Assembly: GCA_049999725.1 (NCBI GenBank)
Contig: JBNGIS010020369.1
Location: 1 to 38,567 of the forward strand
DNA: 38,567 nt
From: Haplomitrium mnioides
Lineage: Eukaryota; Marchantiophyta; Haplomitriopsida; Calobryales
Direction: 5' to 3'
The notes beneath the pieces are model-generated. The model ran no database searches, was not told the DNA's origin, and saw only the letters and a program-made list of their open reading frames with translations. Both the position numbers and the translations under genes were made by a program. Shown piece after piece: positions 12,071 to 21,271 of this stretch. Within the stretch, counting starts at the first letter, position 1. Each line of letters begins with the position of its first letter.

Positions 12071-12752
12071 TTGTTTTTTCATTTGGAATCTAAAAGTAGA
12101 AAGGGTACAAAGCTCTACATCTGAGTCAAAGCGTGCTAAAGAGTTTAAGTTTTACATCAAAGTCCTTACAAGAAAAAGATTAAAAAGTCAATTTGGGCAG
12201 ACATTTCAACGATACCAAAGCATTAAACTCTTCTGGAAACAATGAAGAAGCGAAGAATATAGCTACATTTTGGATAAGAAAGTATTTTACAAACTAAATG
12301 AAAATATTAACTATATATTCAAGTTTCATTCACATAGAATAACAATGAACTTGGAATGATTTACACTAAAAAGTTTAAAGTGGTATATAAATTCAAGAAA
12401 TTCCTTCATCAAATTCTTGGGTACTTTATAAAATAATAATCTTAAATTACAATATAAACTAAAAATATGCAATAAACAATGAGGTTCTTTAATGACTTTA
12501 GTCACTCGTGTCGACTTCTTTGGATTCAACTTCACAAGATTCATCAAGATTAATATTGTCTACTTCAGTGTCAATAACAGTGATTGAATCTCTTTCAAAG
12601 TAGCCTATTTCTGGTTCAAAGTAGCGGCTGTTTAGAGGTTGAAACACTCAAAGTCCCTTATTAAATTTTTGACAAATTTTTGTATTAAGTCATTGACCAT
12701 TTTTTTTTTCAATTTTCTCAATATTTGTCAAACTTTGTAAGCACTTATCTAA
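12071..12752. other. AT-rich leader-like stretch with a recurrent 26-bp motif
   Basis: No gene was recognised. At about 12611-12636 lies TTCTGGTTCAAAGTAGCGGC plus TGTTTA. Close relatives sit at about 20158 and 26477 in this window, both also in AT-rich DNA. A run of T at 12701-12710 precedes the presumed start of the methyltransferase pseudogene. Confidence 0.45.
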
Positions 12753-12861
12753 ATGCAGAGTGGGTAGAACGTGCGGGATATCATCAAATTTGCTATCAGT
12801 ATCAAACTTTTGAAATTGAAGCAAGGCATACACATTCAAGAACTTGTGCTACATACAAGCA
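12753..12861 (+). pseudogene. 5' end of the ParB/methyltransferase pseudogene, cut off by LTR copy 1
   Basis: If LTR copy 1 and one copy of its AAGCA duplication are removed, the frame starting at ATG 12753 runs directly into the frame at 16466 (codon A|CG, then ACC, TCA and ATG 16474). One stop (TAG) lies near its start. The reading has GIHIQELVLHTS just before the junction. This implies that the LTR integrated into an existing coding sequence rather than beside it. The start codon is a guess, since the region before it has no recognisable homology. Confidence 0.45.
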
Positions 12862-14567
12862 TGTCACTCCCCTGTTTCCGGCTTTAACCTTCACAGTCGC
12901 CTATTTGGACGCAGGGGATGACAAATTGCGGGCATTCAGGTTCTTTTCTGAGATGGCCCCTTACCCTTTATCGCTTTAAGGCTCTAAGGATTCCCAATTT
13001 CCTTACTCGCCTTTGATTCACCACTTACTCTCTTCAGTCTACACTCAACTCATTCATTCACTGCTCAGGTCAGCATTCTCCACACTCAATTTTCCTTGTG
13101 TAATTTTGTCCGTGTATTCCAAGGACCCGAAACTCGAGGTCCTGTCAAATTGGGTGGAAAAGTGTTGTATCATGTACTCAGGAACAATTACAGAAGTCTG
13201 GACGCCCCCTTTCAGAGTTGTCACAGATCGAGTACAACAGATCTCAACTATCCTGAGATGGATGAATCACAAAACTAAACCCAGGATTATAACCAGAGAG
13301 CATTTTCCCTCATGATCATTTCGTTGTCACAGGGACTGCATCCCCCCTTCCGAGATGTCTCAGAGTCTGATCAACTGTCCTGCTATATTTTATACTACTC
13401 TACTGCATGAAATCAAATGCACAATGAGAATCTAACTACACTTATATATATATCAACTATTTACACTATGTACTGTGACTAGGAACAGAGTCCTTGAAGA
13501 CCTCTGGGTCGATCCACCAACTGACTTCCCTTCTAAATCCTTCGCTGGATTACAGTCTGCAGCCTAACACTCACCACTCACACCCTTATCCAGATAGTTT
13601 TGATACTTCTCTCGCGAGAAGTCCTGACTTTACTTCCTCTCAGGCTAGGAAGAGGATTTATTTTAGTTCCACCCCTGGAAAAGCCACAGTCTCTCCGATT
13701 GAATGTAATCCACTCCACTCCGAGCCTTGACAAGTCTTACTCCGCAGTGCTCAGGCACTAACGCAGCCCCCTCTCTCTCGACTCCACTTGAATATTGATA
13801 CCAAAGAGCACTCCGAGCACTCTGGGATAATGCGCTTTCACAGAAAATGCTAAGACGACTCCAAGCTCCTCACTCGGCAGTCTCTCTTTAGTTCTCAGCA
13901 GGCCGAACTCCCGTCAAGAATCATGTATCGGTTCACCTCCGCTCTGGTCCACCAGCGAGGACGAGTTCACTTGGATCGCCCGATCATCCAGAGCTCCTCA
14001 CTCTGCAATTTCACGGCGCCCTTCCAGTCCACCTCCGAATCCCCCTGGCCCCCTGGAACTAGTCCACCCGCTTCACGTGATCCCTTCACTGAATTTTCCA
14101 CTCCTGCTTTACCATGTGCCATTTCTCTGTTGCGAGGTCGCTCTTGCGCTCTTTGATTGCTTGTGCAACTTCCTCACTTGCTCGTGCATCTCCTCGACTG
14201 AATCGGCGTTTCTCAAGGTATACCCCCTTCGAGCGATGGTCGTGTCTTCCCGCAAACCCCGGTGCTCTTCGTTTGAATTCGTTAATCCAGTTAGGCTCAT
14301 AACAGAAAATGTCGACGTGTGGCTTCCATAGTCGTTAATCTGGCTACCCCGAAAGATAGGCGCGCGCCGCGTGTCCTACCAGTTGGTCGACAAACGACAA
14401 GTATAATGACAAAAAGCGTCCGAGGAATCTTGCGGATAGAGATTCCGCAGATTCCCGCGGAGCTAGGTCCGAAGAGTCCTACGGAAAAGAGTTCCGAAGC
14501 ACCCCGCGGAGCCCTGTCCACGGAATCTCAACAGATTCCCGTGTAGATTCCCAGTTATTCTCCCAGT

Positions 14568-15000
14568 GCCACCTCATCCGTTACACCGCCGTCCGACGAC
14601 GCCCCGCAAAGGAGTAGGCTGACCGTTACTTTGACTTTCCCTTTCGAAGTTGACCCGCTCGTGGCCCGAGGTCCGATGAGCTTTCCCTTGATGCCACGTA
14701 TCATCTGACTAGCCCGACATTCCCTGAGTTGCCACGTCATCCATATGGCGCCGTCCGACGCCGCCCCGCAAAGGGTAGGCTGACTGTCGGCTGACTCCTT
14801 TCCGCAGTTGACCATCGAAATCCTCTCCTCGCTTCTCAGAGAGCCACGTCGTCCGAAAGGTGCCGCCCGACGCCGCCTCGCAAAAGGGTAGGTGGACCGC
14901 CGCGTTGACCCTTCTTCCGATGTTGACCCGTGAACCACATTCTCCTTCGTCCACGTTTTCGAATCGCTCTGCGGACTCCCAGCGCTCGCCACGTCATCCG
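14568..15000 (+). repeat. GCCACGTCATCCG-headed internal repeats in LTR copy 1
   Basis: Units begin GCCAC(G/C)TCATCC at 14568, 14731, 14843 and 14988. The first three continue into a GCCGTCCGACGCCGCCCCGC-like block, then a GTAGGCTGAC and TTGAC block. Spacing is 163, 112 and 145 bp. Copy 2 has the corresponding series at 27044, 27205, 27320 and 27433. ACGT cores are binding sites for plant bZIP factors, so a regulatory role in the LTR is conceivable but not shown. Confidence 0.75.
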
Positions 15001-15703
15001 AGAGCCGCTGTGGACTCCCTTCGCTCTTTGTTGGTCCCTTCGACGATTTATCTTCCTTTCGGCTCTTCTCTGCTCTTCCTCCTGACAGATCCCCGCTATG
15101 TCACCCTTTCGGCTTCCTTGGTTCTTGGTCGGAACGTTGATGAAACACCCTTCTGGCATCTTCCATCTTCCTTCGGACAGACCCACGCTATGTCACCCTT
15201 TCGGCGCTTCCTCGGAGATCCTCGTTTGGACTTTTCGCGGATCCCTCTTAAGTAGGCTACCCACATCGTAAGATAGATCGGAACCAACTTAAGTGGGATC
15301 TCCACTTAGGAAGGCGGCTTCCCGTTGCCCCGCGGACTCCCTGGAGCTGCCACGTTTCCGTGGATTCGCGGATTCGAAGAATGAGTTGCATCGGCCCTTG
15401 CAGTCGCGCTTCTGCTTGCGGGATCGAGTCGTCCCTCTTCCCTGGCCTTGCACACCCTTGTGACGATCTTAGTTCCTCATTTCTTCCCCAGTCCTTGATT
15501 CCCGATTATTGGCCGCTGCAGAACGTGTCCGCGATCTGCCTTCCCTGAGTGCCTTCGGATGTCAGCATGTGGACTCGTTCTTTCTTCTCAGATCACTTCG
15601 CCTAGACTGGTCGTTCCCTTCTCCTCTGCTCGACCATGATCCCCGCATTCTCCCTGAGGCTCACGGCTTCCCGCTGTCCTGCTTCAGATTTCGAAATGGG
15701 ACT

Positions 15704-16248
15704 CTTTGTAACACTACACACATACATCACACACCAAAATTAGCACAAACACATACAAGAGTAGCGCATAAAGGACTTCAAGAACCCACAAGGTAAGAGA
15801 TGCCCAACAAGGCACTCTCCCTTCTTTATATACTAACTTAGAAGTACTTTGCTTACATAGGTGGCGAAACCCCATTGGTTCCTTTTCTATCCTCCTCTAA
15901 TTGGACCACCATTTTTTCCTCTTTCATTGATTGGACCACCCTTTACTTTTATTCTCCTTCTGCCACGTGTCCTTATCTTGGAACCTTCCATTTCTCTTTA
16001 GTTCTTCTTTTGCCACGTGTCCTTATCTTAGAACCTTCTATTTGCTTTAATCCTCCGCTTGCCACGTGTCCTTATCTTCTTCTAAAGTAGCCTTTCCTTC
16101 ACTTTAATTCATTGACTTTCTCTCCTCTTGCCACGTGTCACTCTCTCTATAATAGCACTCGCTTTTTAACACTCTAACTTAGTGATAGCTTTCTAGATCT
16201 AGTTGTCTCTATTTTTAGTTTGTGCTTACTAAAGTTAGTGACCGTTAC
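15704..16248 (+). other. About 545-bp block present in LTR copy 1, absent from copy 2
   Basis: Copy 1 and copy 2 agree up to GAAATGGGAC and again from CTGGCGATCACTTCCC. Copy 1 alone carries the intervening block, which starts TCTTTGTAACACTACACACA and ends AGTGACCGTTACACCCTTCC. GTAAC near the left end and GTTAC near the right end form a short inverted pair, compatible with a small DNA transposon, but no clear target duplication was found. A deletion in copy 2 is equally possible. The block contains the G-box cluster listed separately. Confidence 0.65.
15962..16156 (+). promoter_or_regulatory. Four G-boxes in GCCACGTGTC context, followed by a TATA-like site
   Basis: GCCACGTGTC occurs at 15962, 16012, 16061 and 16130. 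The first three are followed by CTTATCTT and a GAACCTTC-like segment, so they are tandem copies of about 50 bp. CACGTG is the G-box bound by plant bHLH and bZIP factors. CTATAATAG lies near 16147, about 10 bp past the fourth site. The arrangement looks like a compact promoter or enhancer; activity is inferred, not shown. Confidence 0.5.
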
Positions 16249-17783
16249 ACCCTTCCAGTGCCTGGCGATCACTTCCCTCTTCTCATCCTCCCGCCATGAT
16301 CATGTTTTCCTCCTAGGAATCATGTGTCATGCTCTTAACTATCTGTTTGAGAGTAAACCTGTCGTTCCTGAGAGACCTTCACACTTGCTAAGGGTCATTG
16401 GTTCAGAATTGCTTCCGATTTACTGAATTCTGCCTCAGTGCTTCAAATCACTGGCTAACAAAGCACGACCTCAATGACTTTGACAGCAACAGGTGGACCA
16501 TTTGCTGCCAAAAACGAAAAGAGGATGGAGTGAATCGAGGCTCCAAAAAAGAAGAAACTTGCCCTACCAAGGAAAAAGCATGTGCTCCCACCACCTATTG
16601 AGGAGGCGCTGGTCTCGTCCCCATCTCCAATCATCCTCGGCGGCCCTATCATCTTCAACTTCTAGCAGCTCAAAGGAGGAAGTAGAGCCGAAGCCGGTGC
16701 ATGCTCCAACATCAAGATCAAAAAGACAATCGCATAAAGGGCTACATATCTTTTAGGATAGAGAGCAGGTGGATCATCAAAAAGTGTTTGAAGAAGAAAA
16801 AAAATAGAATTAGGGAGTCTCCAATCCAATGATGAAGAGTACTAGAGGAAACAATTACGACTCAACTGGAAAATCTCAACCTTCCAAAATGTGGAATGGA
16901 TAGCTAAGAACCATTCCAGATTAGAAGGTTAAATGAAGATTTTGTGGAGCTTCTAGTGCCAAGAATGCCCACAAACAAGTATGCCACAATTTTTTCATTG
17001 TGGTGGTGGACCCGAAGTGCGGGTCGAGGGATAAGTCAAAGTTCGACATTGGGAACCCAGACAAGTATAGATATGAGATTGCATGAGGCAATCATAGTGT
17101 TGCCGCAAGGCAACTTTTAATTACCAAATATAGAGTGAAAAATCCCATGTTGTCGCTTTGCAATTGTTATGAGTATGTGAGGCTTACATCAACATAGCAT
17201 CTTTGCAACTAATGACAATTACAACCAGCGCTACAAGTTGGAAATAACATCCATTCAAAAGGTCAAGTATTGGCATCAAAGGTACATGGAGAGTGGAATG
17301 GTGTCATCCAACAAATTAAAAAGAAAATTGGTGCTAGAGACCTTGGAGATAAAGCCAAAGTCTACTCTTGAGAAGATTGCTACATCTCAAGACAATTGGT
17401 TCTAGCTCGCATTCCAAAGTAGATAGCTATGGGAGTTACAATAGAGCATATTTACAATGTGGGAAACAAATACGGTGAAGGGCTAGAAGCCAAAGACCAA
17501 AGGATCTTTGAGAATAGAGGGCATGAAATGGACATCATGGAGGTCTCTTCAAGGTCTTCTTGACAAAATTATAATTTCAGTTTTGAAGCGGGTGGAAGCC
17601 GAACAGCTTTCAATTGAAGAAATGTCTCACGAACTTGAGAGACATAAAGTTTTGGCGGTGATGGTTAAATAATTTTGCTCCAAGATGTACTACAACTTGT
17701 GGGAGGAAGCAAAGGTGGAGTATCCCATCCACACAGAGCACTCAAAGATGTACTCATTTTACTCAAGCTTTGAGAAATTGTTG

Positions 17784-17946
17784 GTAGGTTTTTTTTTCCC
17801 CTTCTTAAATTTTGTTTCAAAAGTTGTACTGAAATTTGTTTTAAGGTTGTCAAGTCCATGCTCGCATGGACCTCTGTTCCTATTTAAAGTCAAGGTCTTT
17901 GTTTTTGTTTTCTCCTCCTATTTTTTTTCTTTCGTGCTCTGTACAG
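17784..17946 (+). other. Probable intron 1 of the methyltransferase pseudogene (163 bp)
   Basis: The donor TTG|GTAGGT and the acceptor GTGCTCTGTACAG|GAG bound a T-rich insert. Removal joins codons in phase 0 (FEKLL then EDKMLQ). Without removal the two frames do not match. A spliceosomal intron argues that this was a nuclear gene or a transposon gene adapted to the nucleus, not a recent bacterial contaminant. Confidence 0.65.
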
Positions 17947-18491
17947 GAGGACAAAATGCTCCAACAACAGCTTGCCAAAAAATTGACGCTCACTGCAAAA
18001 GGGCAAAAGGGATTGAGGGTCAAAGTAGCCCCTCAAGATCAAGACCTACTCTTGTATTTTACCCTCCTACTTTTTTGCTTTATTGCCAGAAAGCTAGAGA
18101 GTGGAGCAAGGCAGCAAAATGAAGCTAATGCCCCTCCAACTGAAGAAAGGTTGTAAGAGCAAGACGAGAACTTAATGTCTTATGTTGATGGACTCAATAT
18201 GGTGTTTTATTAAGCCCACGGAGAGGCCATTGCTCGATAGTTGAAGGGATTGGTGAAACCGAGATGTTTCACTTTAGCAATTGCTGATATTCCTTAAGAG
18301 TACAACCTTAAAGAATGCAAGCATGATGATTCCAAACCCTTTACAAAGGATGATATTTTTGACATAGTTTCTTCTTTTGCGGTTGTTACAACTTCCAATT
18401 TTTAGTCTTTTGTGGTATTCTTCCCAACAATTCAACATCGTGGAGGATGCTCTTTTGGAGGTTTGTTGTGACATCAACCACAACATCGGGT

Positions 18492-18587
18492 AAGTTCTAT
18501 TTTGATTATTTCATATTATAGTTTATCTTGTTTATTTTTCCTTTACTTTCTTTTCAATGTCTGAATTGTTTTTTTTTATAACTATAG
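18492..18587 (+). other. Probable intron 2 of the methyltransferase pseudogene (96 bp)
   Basis: The donor ATCGG|GTAAGT is a near-ideal plant 5' splice site. The insert is T-rich, and the acceptor TTTTTATAACTATAG|GGAC is typical. Splicing joins GG to G, then reads GDKNNIHHSCGSRIAHAHK in the frame that later carries motif I. Confidence 0.7.
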
Positions 18588-19233
18588 GGACAAAAATAAC
18601 ATTCATCATTCATGTGGTTCTAGAATCGCTCACGCCCACAAGTATTAGGCTGTGGGCTATTGGACCAAGAAGGGCAAGAGGAGCATGAAGCTCTTCAACT
18701 TGCAATTTGATGATGCAAGTGGTCGTTCTCAACAGATTATGCGGGGTGTTTTCAATTGCCCAGCTACTTCGGCCAAGCTTAAACATCCAAGAGATGATGC
18801 TCTTGTAAATGTGTACCAAAAGCCTCAAGCTTTGTACAACTTTTTCATTGACCATTTGTCAACAAAGAAAGATTGGAATTAAGATCTTTCTTCTAGATCC
18901 GGCACAAGCCTTGTTTGTGCTCTGAAGTTGATGCAAATTTGCATCGTCATGGAATATAATGGATGTCAATCTATCTATATTCCTTAAAGAGTTTTGACAA
19001 TGGCTTCTTTGCCATCTGATGTGACAGAATCACAGATTGTATATGTGTACCCTAAGGAGCATGTTCCTCCTAGTACTATTGGTGCATATAGTGATTCTGT
19101 TGTGATTTTTGGGATTGGAAAGTCTCAGTAGGATTCTCTTGCAACTGCAGATGCCAAAGCTTCTCATGCCAGTGATTCAAATAGGACCATTCTTCCTAAA
19201 GAGGATAGGACTAAAGCTATAGCTAGAGATTGA

Positions 19234-19379
19234 TGTACTTTTGAAAAATAATAACGTATTTTTCTTGCAAAATATTTTGTGATTGGTCTTCATTCTTGTT
19301 GCATTTGAAATAGAATTTATTAAGCATTTTCTTAACGGTTTTATTTTCTTTTGCAAAATGATTTTTAAATAAAACCTAT
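19234..19379 (+). other. 3' flank of the methyltransferase pseudogene
   Basis: This is a short AT-rich stretch between the terminal stop and the repeat tract. No AATAAA signal stands out; AATAAA-like words near 19365 (AAATAAAACC) could have served as a polyadenylation signal. Confidence 0.35.
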
Positions 19380-19810
19380 TGGTTTTTGTAAAAATTAGCA
19401 ACAAAGTCCATGCCAGCATGGAAGTTCTCTCTTGACTTATTTGGATTTATGTACAAGTTTTCTTCACTCGTGAGTTTCAACAATCAAAGCACACAAGGGC
19501 TTTAGTTGTCCCTATACGCATGGGCTTCAACAAACCAACCGTGTCTAGGCTTTAGCTCTTGATGCACATCTAGGATTTAGTTGTCCAAGCGTGCATGGGC
19601 TTCAGTAGTCTTTTCACATATGGGCTTCAACAATCCTTGTACACATACACATTAGGGTTCTAGTTCAAAGTTCCTAAGTGCAAGAGTTTAAGCATTCCAT
19701 GTGCACATGAGCTTCAACATTCCAAGTGCAAATGAGCTTTAACAGTCCCTGCGCGCGTAAGCTTTAAGACTACTTCTTAAAGTTCTTGCACGCTTAAGCT
19801 TCTTTTTTTG
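19380..19810. repeat. Decayed short tandem repeats downstream of the methyltransferase pseudogene
   Basis: Words like GCGTGCATGGGCTTCAACAA and TCCATGTGCACATGAGCTTC recur irregularly about every 30-45 bp. The mix of GCAC(A/G)CAT, GGGCTT and TTCAAC words resembles the tract at 11640-12070 in the same orientation. Together they bracket the pseudogene. Confidence 0.6.
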
Positions 19811-20200
19811 ATTGAATATGTTTCTAATAAGATTTGAATGTTTTGATCAATTTTTGAAACTACAAATGCCATTGTTAAACTTGAAAATATTTAGCAACAA
19901 TTTTCTTGTAAGTTTAGTATATTAACTGTTTGGTGATGCTTATCTTTTTCAAAGAAGAAATTATGAAAGCAGTTTTGATAAATTCTTATAAATTTTTTTG
20001 TTAATACAATATGTACGTGAAATAAGTAATTTGGATCTAAAAATTTACCCTTTTTTTTGCAAAGCAAATATTACTAGCATGAAATTGGTTATTTTTTATA
20101 TTAAATTTTGAAAATTGGTTTTTGCGAACGCCAAATAAAACATGAACTCAATAGTGGTTATTGGTTCAAATTAGCGATTGTTCTTCATAGTAAGGGGTGT
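19811..20200. other. AT-rich stretch ending in a shared terminal motif
   Basis: The segment at about 20123-20185 (GCGAACGCCAAATAAAACAT, then GAACTCAATAGTGGTTATTG and GTTCAAATTAGCGATTG) aligns with 26440-26500 inside LTR copy 2 (GCGCGAAATGAAACAAGAAC, TCACTAGTGGTTCTTGG, TTTAAAGTAGTGGTTG). The two are therefore copies of one repeat family. A shorter match lies at 12611. Confidence 0.6.
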
Positions 20201-20245
20201 TCAAGAGCTTCTTTAAGAAAGGCAAATCTCTTTTACCAACTCTCT

Positions 20246-20520
20246 CTACATTATATCTCTGATCCTCAAGGATTTCCACATGTCATAGGCCTGGGGTTCT
20301 TTTTTTGTGATCTTTGTAGCAATTGTGTTGCAATTCAATACTAGCATACTCTTTACCTTCATGTCATCTTTCTTCCAAGCTGCGTTTGCTATGTCTTTTG
20401 AAGTAGATGGTCTCTCAATATGCTCTTCCAACCATTTTTCTCTAGAATATGTAGCATAAAGTAGGATTAATCTCTCCAATTTGCTTCACAACAACAAGTT
20501 TGTCAGAGGCATCCATTGTA
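20246..20520 (-). pseudogene. Copia-type gag N-terminus (remnant)
   Basis: On the minus strand, from ATG at about 20520, the sequence reads MDASDKLVVVKQIGEIN. After a frame change near 20470 it continues with SREKWLEEHIE, AAWKKDDMKVKSMLVLN and YDMWKSL. That resembles the Copia gag UBN2 region, where a W-x-K-K-D-x-K-A-x-x-x-I/L stretch is followed by a SKEAWDxL segment. Only this 5' part of gag is present; no protease, integrase or reverse transcriptase follows before the methyltransferase flank. The assignment rests on motif spacing read by eye. Confidence 0.45.
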
Positions 20521-21169
20521 CGTGGGTTTATAATCTATTAAAAATAGTTTGACAAAATCCAAGGAGTGATTGAATTGTTGACTTATGACAACTAAATTGC
20601 AATTTTATGGAAGAGGCATATCTTGATTTTATCAAAATTGATTTATTGACAAATAAATATTGTCATCAGAATCGTGATTGGTGACTACTTCCCTATTCAT
20701 GAGAACCACAATTTCTTGAAGTCTAGTCTTCCCTAGCTCCAATATGGTAGAATTGTCATTCTCATGTTGTTTGAAAATGCAAGAGAAATGAGAGATATGC
20801 CTCCATGATTTGTATGTTAGCAAAGTTGTGGGAGAAAAAAAACTGATGTGTGACTCTTCTTTGTGATAGCAAGAAACTCTAGTGTTCATTGTGATTGATT
20901 ATTTGAAAAAAGGAATAATGCAATGTAGATTTGAAGCAAAGAAGATGTGACACAAAATGTATCACCTATAGGTTGTGTTCAATGGCATGCCACATGATGC
21001 TATATATAGAGAAAGGGAAAATCCTCTCTGTAATTACAAAGCGCTAATTAGTGCATGATCTTGTTTGCCAAATGTTTAGATTAAATGTGCAGAATGATCT
21101 TTTGTCAACTCGCATAACATTACAAGCCTCACAATCTCTCTTGCGTGCTCTACTGTTGGTGTGCCCATC
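20521..21169. other. Unassigned, possibly 5' LTR or leader of the Copia fragment
   Basis: For a minus-strand Copia element the 5' LTR should lie here. I could not identify LTR ends or a primer-binding site. The frame at 20632-20889 (minus) has no recognisable motif. Confidence 0.35.
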
Positions 21170-21271
21170 CATGCCTACTTAGCTCCTTGTTAGCGCAACC
21201 TTCATGCCTAATTAGCTCTCTATTAGCGTAGCCTATATGTCTACTTGGCTCCTTGTTAGCTCAACCTCCTT
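21170..21271. repeat. Three tandem units of 33-34 bp
   Basis: CATGCCTACTTAGCTCCTTG plus TTAGCGCAACCTT is followed by two diverged copies (CATGCCTAATTAGCTC... and TATGTCTACTTGGCTCC...). It is a short minisatellite with no coding signal. Confidence 0.75.

Larger units (their letters stand above)
12862..16460 (+). mobile_element. Giant solo LTR, copy 1 (3,599 bp)
   Basis: The element begins TGTCACTCCCCTG, ends CTGGCTAACA, and is flanked by AAGCA at 12857-12861 and 16461-16465. It is collinear with copy 2 (24532-28351) from end to end apart from three large indels, and both copies have TG...CA ends and their own 5-bp duplications. No primer-binding site, polyprotein or second LTR is present, so unequal recombination to a solo LTR is the simplest reading. 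LTRs of this length are unusual; Ogre-type Gypsy elements are a known plant example of multi-kilobase LTRs, but I cannot assign the family. The part from about 14320 to 15400 is GC- and CpG-rich. All open frames inside (for example 14555-15255) lack motifs and overlap on both strands, so I treat them as accidental. Confidence 0.85.
16466..19233 (+). pseudogene. Intron-containing ParB-like / beta-type amino DNA methyltransferase pseudogene
   Basis: The intact ancestor would have transferred methyl groups to an exocyclic amino group in DNA (N6-adenine or N4-cytosine). Parts in order: a basic, NLS-like stretch near 16540-16590 (APKKKKLALPRKKH); a ParB-like segment near 16940-17125 containing GNHSVAARQLL after LLVPRMPTNKY; a helical middle (17230-17783); and a C-terminal methyltransferase. 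In the last part, 18283-18306 reads ADIP-stop-EYN where a DPPY-type catalytic motif IV is expected. Motif I follows at 18883-18912, reading DLSSRSGTSLVCAL, close to the usual DPFAGSGTTLVAA. The order IV then I is that of the beta group. Two GT-AG introns lie at 17784-17946 and 18492-18587; exons 2 and 3 are in one frame apart from a shift near 18440. There are more than ten stops, for example at 17084, 17671, 18295, 18880 and 19129, so it is dead. The end is TGA 19231-19233. LTR copy 1 separates it from its 5' end at 12753. The methyltransferase call is firmer than the ParB call. Confidence 0.72.

Noticed and set aside
14555-15255. Overlapping open frames of up to 145 codons in the GC-rich LTR section
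   Set aside because: They occur on both strands over the same bases, follow the tandem repeat, and have no motif. High GC content lowers stop-codon frequency, which explains them.
15704-16248. A defined MITE with terminal inverted repeats
   Set aside because: Only about five bases (GTAAC/GTTAC) pair convincingly and no target duplication was found, so a deletion in copy 2 explains the difference just as well.
16455-16658. Minus-strand 67-codon frame over the start of the methyltransferase pseudogene
   Set aside because: It is the antisense of the Lys/Pro-rich plus-strand reading and carries no motif.
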